Assembly (NCBI RefSeq): GCF_040529055.1
Contig: NZ_CP132342.1
Location: 1,858,001 to 1,922,000, forward strand
DNA length: 64,000 bases
Reading direction: 5' to 3'
From: Xanthomonas sontii
GTDB taxonomy: Bacteria; Pseudomonadota; Gammaproteobacteria; Xanthomonadales; Xanthomonadaceae
The notes under the pieces are model-generated. The model saw nothing but the letters and a program-made list of their open reading frames with translations. It did no database searches and had not been told where the DNA came from. Position numbers and translations under genes: made by a program. Below, one piece after another: positions 8,251 to 16,877 of the stretch (positions within the stretch are counted from its first letter, which is position 1; every line of letters starts with the position of its first letter).

Positions 8251-9609
8251 TCATGCCATGGACGCCACGCCGATCCGATTGCCACCGGCCTTCTTCGCGC
8301 GGTACATCGCCCCATCGGCGTGCACCAGCAGGCTGTGGGCGTCGTCGCCGTGATCGGGGTAGAACGCCACGCCGATGCTGGGCAACACGTGCAGGTGGTG
8401 GCCGTCCAGGTCGAACGCCTCGCCGAAGACGGCCAGGATCCTGTTGGCCGTTGCCGTGGCATGGTCGGCCGAGTGGCCGCCTTCGATCAGCACCACGAAT
8501 TCGTCCCCGCCCAGCCGGGCGACCGTGTCCGATGTGCGGACGCAGTCGAGCAGGCGCCCGGCCACGCGCTGCAGCAGCAGATCGCCGACCGCATGGCCGA
8601 GGGTGTCGTTCACGTCCTTGAAGCGATCCAGGTCGATGAACAATAGCGACAGCCGCCTGCGCGCGCGCCGGGCCTGCGCCAGGGCGGTCTCGAGCCGGTC
8701 CAGGAACAGCTGGCGATTGGGGAGCTGGGTCAGATGGTCGTACTGGGCCATGTGCTGCAGGCGTTCCAGCGTCTGCTTGCGCTCGACGGCGGCTGCCACC
8801 TGGGTGGACACGAACTGCAGCAGCGCCTGGTCCTTGTCGGTGTAGCGGGACTGTTCGGAGTAGCCGAGCAGCACCAGCAGGCCGAGAACGCCCTTCGGTG
8901 TCTGCAGCGGAACGCCCAGCCACGAATGGGGCTGCGGTGCGAGCGCGGACTGCTCCAGTCCACCTGATGCCGGCGTGATGGGGGCGTAGGGTGCGCGCAG
9001 GAGCGTGCAGCCGGTGCGGATCACCTCGGCATGCAGCGGCGCCTCGGCCAGCAGCAGGCAGGGCGGTGCGGCATGGTGCTCATCGGCATGGTAGGGAAAG
9101 CGCAGCGTCTGCGACGACGCGTCGTACAGCGCCACGGAAAAATTGGTGGCAGGCAGCAGTTCGCCGATGATCTGGTGGATGCGGCTGCACAGCGACTCCA
9201 GCGTCTGCTCGGTATGGGCCGCCTCCGAAATGCCGTAGAGCGCCGCCTGCAGCGCCTCGGTCGACTTGCGTTCGGTGATGTCGTGCGCCACGGCCAGGCG
9301 CATGCTGTAGTCGGCGACCCAGCGCGCGGTCCAGCGAATGTGCGCGATGCGCCCGTCCTTGCGGATGTAGCGGTTCTCGAAGTGGAGCTGCAGCGCGCCC
9401 TCGGTGATGCTGTCGGCCTGCGCGCGGGTGGCCGGCAGGTCGTCGGGATGCACCATCTCGAGCATGCGCTTGCCTGTCACCTCCTGCGGCGTATAGCCGA
9501 AGATGCGCTCGAAGGCGGGGCTGACGAACACGATGGTGCTGTCCGGTTCGACGATGCAGACCGCATCGAGCAGCAGGTCCACGATGTTCAGGGGCGAAAT
9601 GCGTTGCAT
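8251..9609 (-). CDS. PAS-GAF-GGDEF diguanylate cyclase
   Basis: A 452-residue soluble protein predicted to make cyclic di-GMP. It has a PAS domain (about 8-112, with the PAC-like DITERK end), a GAF-like domain (about 130-275) and a GGDEF domain (about 285-450). The active-site GGDEF is intact at 367-371, and an RTSD inhibitory-site motif sits at the canonical five-residue spacing (358-361). No membrane segment is present, so it should sense a cytoplasmic signal. The ATG at 9609 begins directly at the PAS domain. It sits between suxC and the lacI-type gene, which are usually close neighbours, so it may be an insertion into the sux locus. A link to sucrose is only positional. Confidence 0.88.
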   Translation of the reverse strand: MQRISPLNIVDLLLDAVCIVEPDSTIVFVSPAFERIFGYTPQEVTGKRMLEMVHPDDLPATRAQADSITEGALQLHFENRYIRKDGRIAHIRWTARWVADYSMRLAVAHDITERKSTEALQAALYGISEAAHTEQTLESLCSRIHQIIGELLPATNFSVALYDASSQTLRFPYHADEHHAAPPCLLLAEAPLHAEVIRTGCTLLRAPYAPITPASGGLEQSALAPQPHSWLGVPLQTPKGVLGLLVLLGYSEQSRYTDKDQALLQFVSTQVAAAVERKQTLERLQHMAQYDHLTQLPNRQLFLDRLETALAQARRARRRLSLLFIDLDRFKDVNDTLGHAVGDLLLQRVAGRLLDCVRTSDTVARLGGDEFVVLIEGGHSADHATATANRILAVFGEAFDLDGHHLHVLPSIGVAFYPDHGDDAHSLLVHADGAMYRAKKAGGNRIGVASMA

Positions 9610-9791
9610 GCGGCACGAGTCGTCGGAGCCTGGTGACCCATTGTGCCGCGATGCCGCGATTTGCGCTGGCATCGCGGGGGAGGGCGCCAGGAGGCGCAGC
9701 AACCGGAGTTCGGGGGCGCTGGACGACGCGCTCGGCATCAGCCGGCCCTGGCGCGCGTCCTTGCCGCGTTCTCGACGGCCCTATCCCTGCC

Positions 9792-10823
9792 TCACGCCGA
9801 TTCCCGCACCACCAGGCTGACCGGCAGTTCCACCGATTGCACCGGCGTGCCGGCGATCAGGTTCAGCACGCCGTCCACCAGCAGGGTGGCGGCCTGGGCC
9901 AGGTCCTGGCGCACGGTGGTCAGCGGTGGCTGGCTGTAGGCGGCCAAGGGGATGTCGTCGAAGCCGACCAGGGCGATGTCCTGCGGCACGCGGTGGCCGG
10001 CGTCGATCAGGGCGCGAATCGCGCCCAGGGCGATCACGTCGGAGGCGGCAAACACCGCATCCGGCGGGTCGGTCTTCTTCAGCATCGCCCGGGTCAGGCG
10101 GTAGGCGTCTTCGCTGAGGAAGTGGCTGCGCGCGTGCAGCCTCGGGTCGAACGCCAGGCCGTGCGCGTCGAGCATGCGCCGGTAGCCGGCGAAGCGCGGC
10201 GCCACTTCCGGCAACTGCTCGTCGCCGAGGAAGGCGATGCGCCGGCGGCCATGTTCGATCAGGTGCGCGGTGGCCAGTTCGCCGCCGCGCAGGTTGTCGC
10301 TGCCCACGCTGGCATAGGCCTGGCCGTCGATGCGGCTGCCCCACACCAGCATCGGCAGGCCGCCGCGCGCGGCGGCGTCTAGCGAGGCGTGCTCGTGGCT
10401 CTGGCCGAGCATGATGACGCCGTCGGCACGGCTGTTGCGCGCCAGGTCCTCGACCCAGTGGTCCTGGTGCTGGTTCAGCTTGGACAGCAGCATGCTGTAG
10501 CCGCGCGCGGTCAGCGCGTCGGCCAGCAGCGCCAGCATGGTCATCATGAACGGGTCCGACAGCGGCTGCTCGTGCGCGTGCATCAGCGGCACCGCCACGC
10601 AGACGATGTTGGAGCGCCGCGAACGCAGGCTGCGCGCGACCGGATCGACCCGGTAGCCGGCGTCGCGGGCCAGCTGCTTGATGTAGGCGCGGGTACGTTC
10701 GGCGACCACCGGGTTGTCGGCCAGCGCACGCGACACCGTGGATTCGGAGACGCCGGCCATGCGCGCGATGTCGGCCATCTGCAGGCGCGCGGCGGGCGCG
10801 CCGGGTTCGGGTTTGTCGGACAT
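9792..10823 (-). CDS. suxR: LacI-family repressor, probable SuxR
   Basis: A 343-residue LacI/GalR transcription factor. The N-terminal helix-turn-helix (about 16-62) contains MADIARMAGVSESTVSRAL and the hinge-helix region RSLRSRRSN. The rest is a periplasmic-binding-protein-like effector domain with DAVFAASDVIALGAIRAL and the terminal LVVRES. In known Xanthomonas sux loci a LacI repressor controls the receptor, transporter and amylosucrase genes. Here it is on the opposite strand to suxC, with the GGDEF gene between. Its targets are probably the palindromes at 6617-6689. The assignment as SuxR is by context; another sugar regulator remains possible. Confidence 0.8.
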   Translation of the reverse strand: MSDKPEPGAPAARLQMADIARMAGVSESTVSRALADNPVVAERTRAYIKQLARDAGYRVDPVARSLRSRRSNIVCVAVPLMHAHEQPLSDPFMMTMLALLADALTARGYSMLLSKLNQHQDHWVEDLARNSRADGVIMLGQSHEHASLDAAARGGLPMLVWGSRIDGQAYASVGSDNLRGGELATAHLIEHGRRRIAFLGDEQLPEVAPRFAGYRRMLDAHGLAFDPRLHARSHFLSEDAYRLTRAMLKKTDPPDAVFAASDVIALGAIRALIDAGHRVPQDIALVGFDDIPLAAYSQPPLTTVRQDLAQAATLLVDGVLNLIAGTPVQSVELPVSLVVRESA

Positions 10824-11075
10824 GCGGAGCGGGCGCGACGGACGAAGCGGAACCGGCAGTGTATGCCAGGCGGGCGTCGCGGCGCTTTGCACGCCGCGGC
10901 TGCATCGCCGCGGCGGTGGCGCGCTGCATGCCTGTTCGCGTATGCCGCGGCGTGCCTGCCTGCCGAATCCGGCGGCTGCGCGCGGGCGCATCCGTCGCGG
11001 TCGAGCGCAGGTCCACGTCCCGCGTCTCCGCTGCATGCACGCGCAACCGTGGCGCCATGCGGGGCAGGCGAGGCG

Positions 11076-11816
11076 CTAGGCCATGTGCAGGCCGCCGTTG
11101 ACCGCGTAGTCGGCGCCGGTGACGTAGGCGGCCTCGTCCGAGGCCAGCCAGGCGCACAGCGCCGCCACTTCCTCGGGCTTGCCGAGCCGGCGCAGCGGCA
11201 CCGAACTGGCCAGGCGATCGAGCACGTCCGGGGGGAAGCCGCTGATCGCCGCGCTGGCGATGTAGCCGGGCGACACCGTGTTGACGGTGACCCCGCGCGA
11301 GGCCACTTCCTGCGCCAGCGCGCGGCTGAAGCCCTGCATCGCCGCCTTGGCGGTGGCGTAGTTGATCTGCCCGATCTGGCCCTTCTGCGCGCTGACCGCG
11401 CCGATGTTGACGATGCGGCCCCAACCGCGCGCGGTCATGCCGTCCACCACCTGCTTGGTGATGTTGAACAGCGCATGCAGGTTGCTGGCGATCACCGCCT
11501 GCCAGTCCTCGCGGCCCATCTGCCGGAACAGCATGTCGCGGCTGCCGCCGGCGTTGTTGACCAGCACGTCGATCTCGCCGACCTCGGCCTTGACCTTGGC
11601 GAACGCCGCCACCGTCGAATCCCAGTCGGTGGCATTGCCCTCGGAGGCGATGAAATCGAAGCCGAGCTCGCGCTGCTCGCGCAGCCACGCCGACTTGCGC
11701 GGCGAGTCCGGCCCGCAGCCGGCGACCACGGTATGGCCGTTGCGCGCCAGCTTCTGGCAGATCGCGGTGCCGATGCTGCCCATGCCGCTGGTGACGTAGG
11801 CGATTCTGAGGGTCAC
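11076..11816 (-). CDS. phbB: Acetoacetyl-CoA reductase (SDR)
   Basis: A 246-residue short-chain dehydrogenase of the PhbB/PhaB type, which reduces acetoacetyl-CoA to 3-hydroxybutyryl-CoA with NADPH. It shows the nucleotide-binding turn TSGMGSIG (about 9-16), NNAGG, and the catalytic YATAK (tyrosine and lysine). A GTG start at 11816 is chosen because AAGGAG lies six bases upstream of it. No polyhydroxyalkanoate synthase gene is visible nearby. The gene follows citH on the same strand, so a role in handling acetyl-CoA from citrate is an inference from position. A general 3-oxoacyl reductase activity is the alternative. Confidence 0.85.
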   Translation of the reverse strand: MTLRIAYVTSGMGSIGTAICQKLARNGHTVVAGCGPDSPRKSAWLREQRELGFDFIASEGNATDWDSTVAAFAKVKAEVGEIDVLVNNAGGSRDMLFRQMGREDWQAVIASNLHALFNITKQVVDGMTARGWGRIVNIGAVSAQKGQIGQINYATAKAAMQGFSRALAQEVASRGVTVNTVSPGYIASAAISGFPPDVLDRLASSVPLRRLGKPEEVAALCAWLASDEAAYVTGADYAVNGGLHMA

Positions 11817-11828
11817 GTTGAACTCCTT

Positions 11829-11915
11829 CGGAGTTGGGAATCGAGAATTGGGAATCGGGAATGGTGAGAAGCGAGGCGCTGTTGCGATTCCCGATTCTCG
11901 ATTCCCCATTCCCGG
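11829..11915. repeat. Heptad inverted repeat between phbB and citH
   Basis: A left arm of GGGAATC/GAGAATT/GGGAATC/GGGAATG units is followed by about 20 bases. A right arm carries the complementary GATTCCC/GATTCTC/GATTCCC/CATTCCC units. The two arms could fold into a roughly 30-bp imperfect hairpin in the phbB-citH spacer. Confidence 0.8.
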
Positions 11916-11921
11916 CAGCAC

Positions 11922-13247
11922 TCAAGCGGCCAACGGATACAGTGCGAACAACAAGCTGCCACCCATCAACACCAACGACACCAGCACCGCCCATTTCAGG
12001 GTGAAGCGCTGGTGGTCGGCGAAGTCGACCTTGGCCAGGCCGACCAGCAGGTAGGTGGACGGCACCAGTGGGCTGAGCAGGTGCACCGGCTGCCCGGCCA
12101 GCGAGGCGCGGGCCATTTCCACCGGGGTGATGCCGTAGTGGCTGGCGGCGTCGGACAGGATCGGCAGCACGCCGAAGTAGAAGGCGTCGTTGGACATGAA
12201 GAAGGTGAAGGGCATGCTCGCCAGTGCGGTGATCACCGCCAGGTACGGCCCCCATGCGTCGGGGATCACCGCCAGGAAGCTGCGCGACATCGCCTCGACC
12301 ATGCCGGTGTTGGAGAGGATGCCGGTGAACACGCCGGCGGCGAAGATCAGCGACACCACCGACAGCACGTTGCCGGCATGGTTGACCAGGCGGCGGCGCT
12401 GCTCGGCCAGGTTCGGGTAGTTGATCAGCAGCGCCAGGGCGAAGCCGATCATGAACAGCACCGGCATCGGCAGCACGCCGATCACCAGCGCCGCCATCAG
12501 CGCCAGGGTCAACGCCAGGTTCACCCACAGCAGCCGCGGCCGCTTGATGTCCTCGGCATCCTCCACGGTGGGCAGCGCCTCGCCGTCGTCGGCCACGCTG
12601 CCGTCCATCCAGGCATCGCCGGGCAGCGTCACCACGCCGAGGCGGCGGCGTTCCTTCATGCCCAGGTACCAGGCCAGCAGCAGGATGCCGACGATCGCCA
12701 GCGCCATCGCCGGCACCAGCGGCACGAACACGTCGGCCGGGTCCACGTGCAGCGCGGTGGCCGCGCGTGCGGTCGGGCCGCCCCACGGCGTCAGGTTCAT
12801 CACCCCGCCGGCGAGGATGGTCACGCAGGTCATGTTCAGCGCGTTCATGCCCAGCCGCCGGTACAGCGGCAGCATCGCCGAGACGGTGATCATGTAGGTG
12901 GTGGAGCCGTCGCCGTCGAGCGAGATCAGCAGCGCCAGCACCGCGGTGCCGACCACGATCTTCATCGGGTCGCCCTTGACCAGGCGCAGGATGCGCCGCA
13001 CCAGCGGATCGAACAGGCCGGCGTCGATCATCACCCCGAAGTACAGGATCGCGAACATCAGCATGACGCCGGTGGGCGCGATCTTCTTGATCCCCTCCAA
13101 CATCATCTCGTTGATGCCGGTGCCGAAGCCGCCGGCCAGTGCGAACACGATCGGCACGATGATCAGCGCGACCAGCGGCGACAGCCGCTTGCTCATGATC
13201 AGGTACATGAAGGTAATGACCATTCCGAAACCGAGCGCGGTCAGCAT
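11922..13247 (-). CDS. citH: Citrate-cation symporter (CitMHS family)
   Basis: A 441-residue inner-membrane carrier with about 12 hydrophobic helices. It starts MLTALGFGMVITFMYLIMSKR and contains LISLDGDGSTTYMI and MNLTPWGGPTARAATAL. These are hallmarks of the CitMHS family, which imports citrate complexed with a divalent cation together with protons. In Xanthomonas a citH gene of this family is activated by TctDE, and tctDE-like genes lie just beyond the porin gene here. Porin, citH and phbB are in line on the minus strand, separated by repeat-bearing spacers, so transcription may be partly interrupted. Confidence 0.9.
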   Translation of the reverse strand: MLTALGFGMVITFMYLIMSKRLSPLVALIIVPIVFALAGGFGTGINEMMLEGIKKIAPTGVMLMFAILYFGVMIDAGLFDPLVRRILRLVKGDPMKIVVGTAVLALLISLDGDGSTTYMITVSAMLPLYRRLGMNALNMTCVTILAGGVMNLTPWGGPTARAATALHVDPADVFVPLVPAMALAIVGILLLAWYLGMKERRRLGVVTLPGDAWMDGSVADDGEALPTVEDAEDIKRPRLLWVNLALTLALMAALVIGVLPMPVLFMIGFALALLINYPNLAEQRRRLVNHAGNVLSVVSLIFAAGVFTGILSNTGMVEAMSRSFLAVIPDAWGPYLAVITALASMPFTFFMSNDAFYFGVLPILSDAASHYGITPVEMARASLAGQPVHLLSPLVPSTYLLVGLAKVDFADHQRFTLKWAVLVSLVLMGGSLLFALYPLAA

Positions 13248-13341
13248 GGAAGTTCCTCAGGGCAGTGCATGAAAGAAGATGGACCCCGCATCAGGGATCC
13301 GAAAAGAGGCCGACCAGACGTCACATCGCACGATCCCGCCG

Positions 13342-13376
13342 TTGCGAATCCCGAATCCCCATTCCCCAATCCCGGC
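13342..13376. repeat. Heptad repeat arm between citH and porin
   Basis: GAATCCC/GAATCCCC/ATTCCCC/AATCCC units fill the last 35 bases before the porin stop codon. Only one arm of the inverted pair seen elsewhere is obvious here. Confidence 0.6.
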
Positions 13377-13378
13377 AC

Positions 13379-14569
13379 TCAAAAGTCATACTGGAAGCGC
13401 CCCGTAATCGCCCGCGTGTGGTCCAGCGTCACGCCGGCCAGGTGATCGCGGTTGCGGCTGTCGATCAGGTTGAGCATCAGCCGCAGGTTCGGCTTGAGGT
13501 ACCAGTTGCCGGCCAGCGTCCACGAGGCGGTGGAGGCATCGAGCAGATCGGGCTGTCCGTCGCGGTGCTGCGCGCCCCACATGCGGTCGTAGCGCAGCGC
13601 CAGCTCGAAGGCCCCGTAGTTGTGATTGACCTGCCTGATGCGGGTGAAACGCCCGGTCTTGCTGTCGTAGCGGCGCGATTCGCCGGTGGCGAACCAACTG
13701 ACGAAGCCGTAAGCCGCCATCACGTCGGCACGCTGCGCGCCGTCGTCGAACAACCCGCCGCTGAACTCGCCCTGCCACGACAGCGGCCCGCGCACCTGCG
13801 CGTATTCCAGCGACCACTTGTCCACGTCGGTGTCGCGGCCGTCGGCGAAGCGCGCCAGGGTGACGCGGCTGTCGTCGGACAGGTGCCCGGCCGGGCGCGG
13901 GCGGATGCTCAGCGCCGGCGCGCCGCCGGCACCGGGATGGTCGTAGTGCTCGTGCGCCAGCGACAGGCCCAGGTGCAGCACGTCGCCGTCGCGCGCGCCC
14001 GGCGCCCAGGTGCCGCGGCCGCCGAACGCATGGCCGCGGACGTTGGAGACGTCGATGCTCTGCAGGCTGTAGACGCTGGCGGCCCAGGTGTAGTCGGTGC
14101 CCGCGGCCTGCCACGACACCGCCTTGCGGTATAGCGGCGCCAGCGTGCTGCCAGCACCGCTGCGCTCCAGGAACTGGCCGAAGTTGGAACCGGTGCGGTC
14201 GTCGAGGGTGAAGTACTGCTTGAACTGGCCAACGGTGAGCGTGCCGGCATCGAATTTACGGGTGATGTAGACGTCCTTGGCCTCGATGCCCTTGCCGTTG
14301 AAGTCGTCCTGCAGCCCGGCGAAGTCGCCTTCGACCTTGTAGCCGAAGCCGAAGACCTTGCCCGACACGTCCAGCCACAAGCGGCGGATCTCGGTATCGT
14401 CGGGATTGGGCGTGCCGCGATTGTCGTTGTCGAAGTGGGCGAAATCCCAATGCAGGCGCCCGCCGAGTTCGGCGGTCACCGGGCCGTCGTCGTCGGTGGC
14501 GGCGTGCACCGATCCGGCCAGGCACAGCAACGCGCAGGCGCTGCCCCATGTCAGAGTCTTCAGTTCCAC
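13379..14569 (-). CDS. OprP/OprO-type outer-membrane porin
   Basis: A 396-residue outer-membrane porin of the phosphate-selective (OprP/OprO) family. A signal peptide (residues 1-24, ending SVHAA) precedes beta strands such as ELGGRLHWDFAHFDND, WLDVSGKVFGFGYKVEGDF and TLTVGQFKQYF. The protein ends with aromatic FQYDF, as barrels do. A GTG start is chosen at 14569 because GGGAGGGGA directly precedes it and the signal peptide begins there. It faces tctD across a 222-bp spacer and precedes citH. It probably admits citrate or another organic anion; the named phosphate specificity of the family need not hold. Confidence 0.85.
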   Translation of the reverse strand: MELKTLTWGSACALLCLAGSVHAATDDDGPVTAELGGRLHWDFAHFDNDNRGTPNPDDTEIRRLWLDVSGKVFGFGYKVEGDFAGLQDDFNGKGIEAKDVYITRKFDAGTLTVGQFKQYFTLDDRTGSNFGQFLERSGAGSTLAPLYRKAVSWQAAGTDYTWAASVYSLQSIDVSNVRGHAFGGRGTWAPGARDGDVLHLGLSLAHEHYDHPGAGGAPALSIRPRPAGHLSDDSRVTLARFADGRDTDVDKWSLEYAQVRGPLSWQGEFSGGLFDDGAQRADVMAAYGFVSWFATGESRRYDSKTGRFTRIRQVNHNYGAFELALRYDRMWGAQHRDGQPDLLDASTASWTLAGNWYLKPNLRLMLNLIDSRNRDHLAGVTLDHTRAITGRFQYDF

Positions 14570-14791
14570 GTCCCCTCCCAGGTGCGTGTCGCAGCGATTG
14601 GATCGGTCCGTCCGCAACGGCCGCGGACCGGCATGGACGCAGCCTAGTCGGACGTAGCTGTCAACGACCTGTCGGCGGTGGGGAATCGGGAATCGAGAAT
14701 GGGGAATCGAAAAAGCACGTTCCTGGATGCGCTAGGCTTCTGCCGTTGCTGTTTCCATTCCCCATTCCCGATTCACCATTCCCAGCCTCCA
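14570..14791. promoter_or_regulatory. Divergent porin/tctD spacer with heptad inverted repeat
   Basis: This gap should hold the promoters for the citrate porin and for tctD. A heptad inverted repeat occupies most of it: GGGGAATCGGGAATCGAGAA from 14680 and the opposite arm ATTCCCCATTCCCGATTCAC from 14757. It ends six bases before the tctD start, where no purine-rich ribosome-binding site is visible. Confidence 0.55.
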
Positions 14792-15496
14792 ATGCGCCTG
14801 CTCCTGGTAGAAGACAACGCCGATCTCGCCGATGCGATCGTGCGGCGCATGCGCCGCAGCGGGCATGCGGTGGATTGGCAGCGCGATGGCTTGAGTGCGG
14901 CCGGGGTGCTGCGCTACCAGCGTTTCGATCTGGTGGTGCTGGATATCGGCCTGCCCGGACTGGACGGGCTGCGCGTGCTGGCCGGGCTGCGCGAGCGCGG
15001 CGATACCACGCCGGTGCTGATGCTGACCGCGCGCGACGGCATCGAGGATCGGGTGCAGGCGCTGGACGTGGGCGCCGACGATTACCTGGGCAAGCCGTTC
15101 GACTTTCGCGAGTTCGAGGCGCGCTGCCGGGTGTTGCTGCGGCGCAATCGCGGCCAGGCCAGCGAGGTGGTGCAGCTCGGCGGTTTCGCCTTCGACAACG
15201 CCGCGCACAGCGTCAGCCTGGACGGCACGCCGATCGAACTGCCCAACCGCGAGTATCGGCTGCTGGAGATCCTGATTGGCCGGCTCGGCCAGGTGGTGGG
15301 CAAGGACGAGATCGGCAACGGCCTGTTCGGCTTCGACGACGAGGCCGGGCCGAATGCGATCGAACTGTACGTCGGGCGCCTGCGCAAGAAGCTGGCCGAC
15401 GCGCCGCTGCGCATCGTCACCGTGCGCGGCGTCGGCTACAAGCTGGAGGCGGCCGCGTCGCCGCCGGATCCGGCGGCAGCGGACGGCGATGGCTGA
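14792..15496 (+). CDS. tctD: Response regulator TctD (OmpR family)
   Basis: A 234-residue OmpR-type response regulator. The receiver domain (1-118) has acidic residues in LVEDN, the phospho-acceptor Asp51 in VLDIGLPG and the conserved lysine in GADDYLGKPFDF. A winged-helix DNA-binding domain (about 130-222) ends with TVRGVGYKLE. It overlaps tctE by 8 bp and is therefore translationally coupled to it. Resemblance to TctD, together with CitMHS and a porin upstream, points to control of citrate or tricarboxylate uptake. The start lies just after a repeat element and lacks a clear ribosome-binding site. Confidence 0.88.
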   Translation: MRLLLVEDNADLADAIVRRMRRSGHAVDWQRDGLSAAGVLRYQRFDLVVLDIGLPGLDGLRVLAGLRERGDTTPVLMLTARDGIEDRVQALDVGADDYLGKPFDFREFEARCRVLLRRNRGQASEVVQLGGFAFDNAAHSVSLDGTPIELPNREYRLLEILIGRLGQVVGKDEIGNGLFGFDDEAGPNAIELYVGRLRKKLADAPLRIVTVRGVGYKLEAAASPPDPAAADGDG

Positions 15497-16877
15497 GGCC
15501 GCGCCGCCGGCGCCATCGATCCGGCGCACGCTGCTGCGTTACCTGGGCGCGCTGTCGCTGCTCGGCGCGGTGGCGCTGTTCTTCGTCGCCCGCGACTACG
15601 GCCAGCGTGCCGCCAACCGTTCCTACGACCATCTGCTGGTGTCCTCGGCGCTGTCCATCGTCGATTCGGTGGCGCTGGCCGGCGGCCAGTGGCAGGTGGA
15701 CCTGCCCTATGCCGCGCTGGACCTGCTGGCGATGGCGCCGGAGGACCGGGTGTTCTACCGCGTGTTCGATGCGCGCGGGCGCACCATCACCGGCTACGAC
15801 GACCTGCCGGCGGCGCCGTCGCTGCCGCGCGCCAGCGCGCCGCCGCGCTTGTTCGATGCGGTCTACAGCGGCGAGCCGGTGCGCTTCGCGGTAGTGTCGC
15901 GGCGGGTGTCCTCGGCGGCGGCGCAGGACCAGGTGTGGGTGCAGGTGGGGCAGACCCGGCGCGCCCGCGAGGCGCTGGCGCAGGACGTGGTGCTGCATGC
16001 GCTGGTGGCGATCGCGCTGTTGTCGCTGCTGGCCTTGGCGCTGGTATGGCTGGGTGTATCGCGTGCGCTGCGGCCGCTGCGCACGCTGGAGCGCGAACTG
16101 TCGCGGCGCGAACCGTCCGAACTGAAGCCGGTGGCCGCGACGGCGCCGCAGGAGATGCAGCAGATGGTGGCGGCGCTGAACCGCTTCATGGCGCGCCTGG
16201 CCGGCAGCAACGAGACCCTGCGCGCGTTCATGGCCGAGGCCGCGCACCAGATGCGCACGCCGCTGGCGGCGCTGCGTGCGCAGGCGCAACTGGCGCTGGA
16301 CGAGGACGACCCGCACGAGATGCGTCGCAGCCTGGAGGCGATCGAGCGCAATGCCACGCACATGAGCCGCCTGCTCAACCAGTTGCTCAGCGACGCCAGC
16401 GTGATCCACCGTTCCAACCTGCAGCGCTACGCCAGCGTGGACCTGGCCGAGGTGTTGCACCAGGCGCTGCACGAGGCCGTGCCGCAGGCCGCGCCGCGGC
16501 CACGCGTGCAACTGGCCGTGGCCAGCGAACCGGCGCTGGTGCGCGGCGATGCGCTGCTGTTGCGCGAGGCGATCAAGAATCTGATCGACAATGCCTGCAA
16601 GTACGGCGGCGATGGCCCGCTGCAGGTGGCGCTGACCTGCAGCGCACGCGATTGCGTGGTGACCGTGGCCGACCACGGTCCGGGCATCGCCGCAGCCGAG
16701 GCCGAGCGCGTGTTCGAGCGCTTCGTGCGCGGCGAGGGTACGGCCGCCGGCGGCGCCGGGCTGGGCCTGGCGATCGTCAAGCGCGTGGTCGAGGCCCATG
16801 GCGGGCGCATCGACCTGTCCAATCGCGTGGGCGGCGGCCTGATCGCCAGCCTGCACCTGCCGAGGTTGCATCCATGA
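15489..16877 (+). CDS. tctE: Sensor histidine kinase TctE
   Basis: A 462-residue inner-membrane sensor kinase. Transmembrane helices at about 17-35 and 167-190 bracket a periplasmic sensor of about 130 residues, as in TctE/QseC-like kinases. A HAMP-like linker follows. The dimerisation helix has His253 in EAAHQMRTP, the ATP domain has the N box NLIDNACKYG and DHGPGIA, and GLGLAIVK closes the lid. It is coupled to tctD by an 8-bp overlap and to the binding-protein gene by ATGA. It probably senses citrate, possibly through the binding protein encoded next. Confidence 0.88.
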   Translation: MAEAAPPAPSIRRTLLRYLGALSLLGAVALFFVARDYGQRAANRSYDHLLVSSALSIVDSVALAGGQWQVDLPYAALDLLAMAPEDRVFYRVFDARGRTITGYDDLPAAPSLPRASAPPRLFDAVYSGEPVRFAVVSRRVSSAAAQDQVWVQVGQTRRAREALAQDVVLHALVAIALLSLLALALVWLGVSRALRPLRTLERELSRREPSELKPVAATAPQEMQQMVAALNRFMARLAGSNETLRAFMAEAAHQMRTPLAALRAQAQLALDEDDPHEMRRSLEAIERNATHMSRLLNQLLSDASVIHRSNLQRYASVDLAEVLHQALHEAVPQAAPRPRVQLAVASEPALVRGDALLLREAIKNLIDNACKYGGDGPLQVALTCSARDCVVTVADHGPGIAAAEAERVFERFVRGEGTAAGGAGLGLAIVKRVVEAHGGRIDLSNRVGGGLIASLHLPRLHP

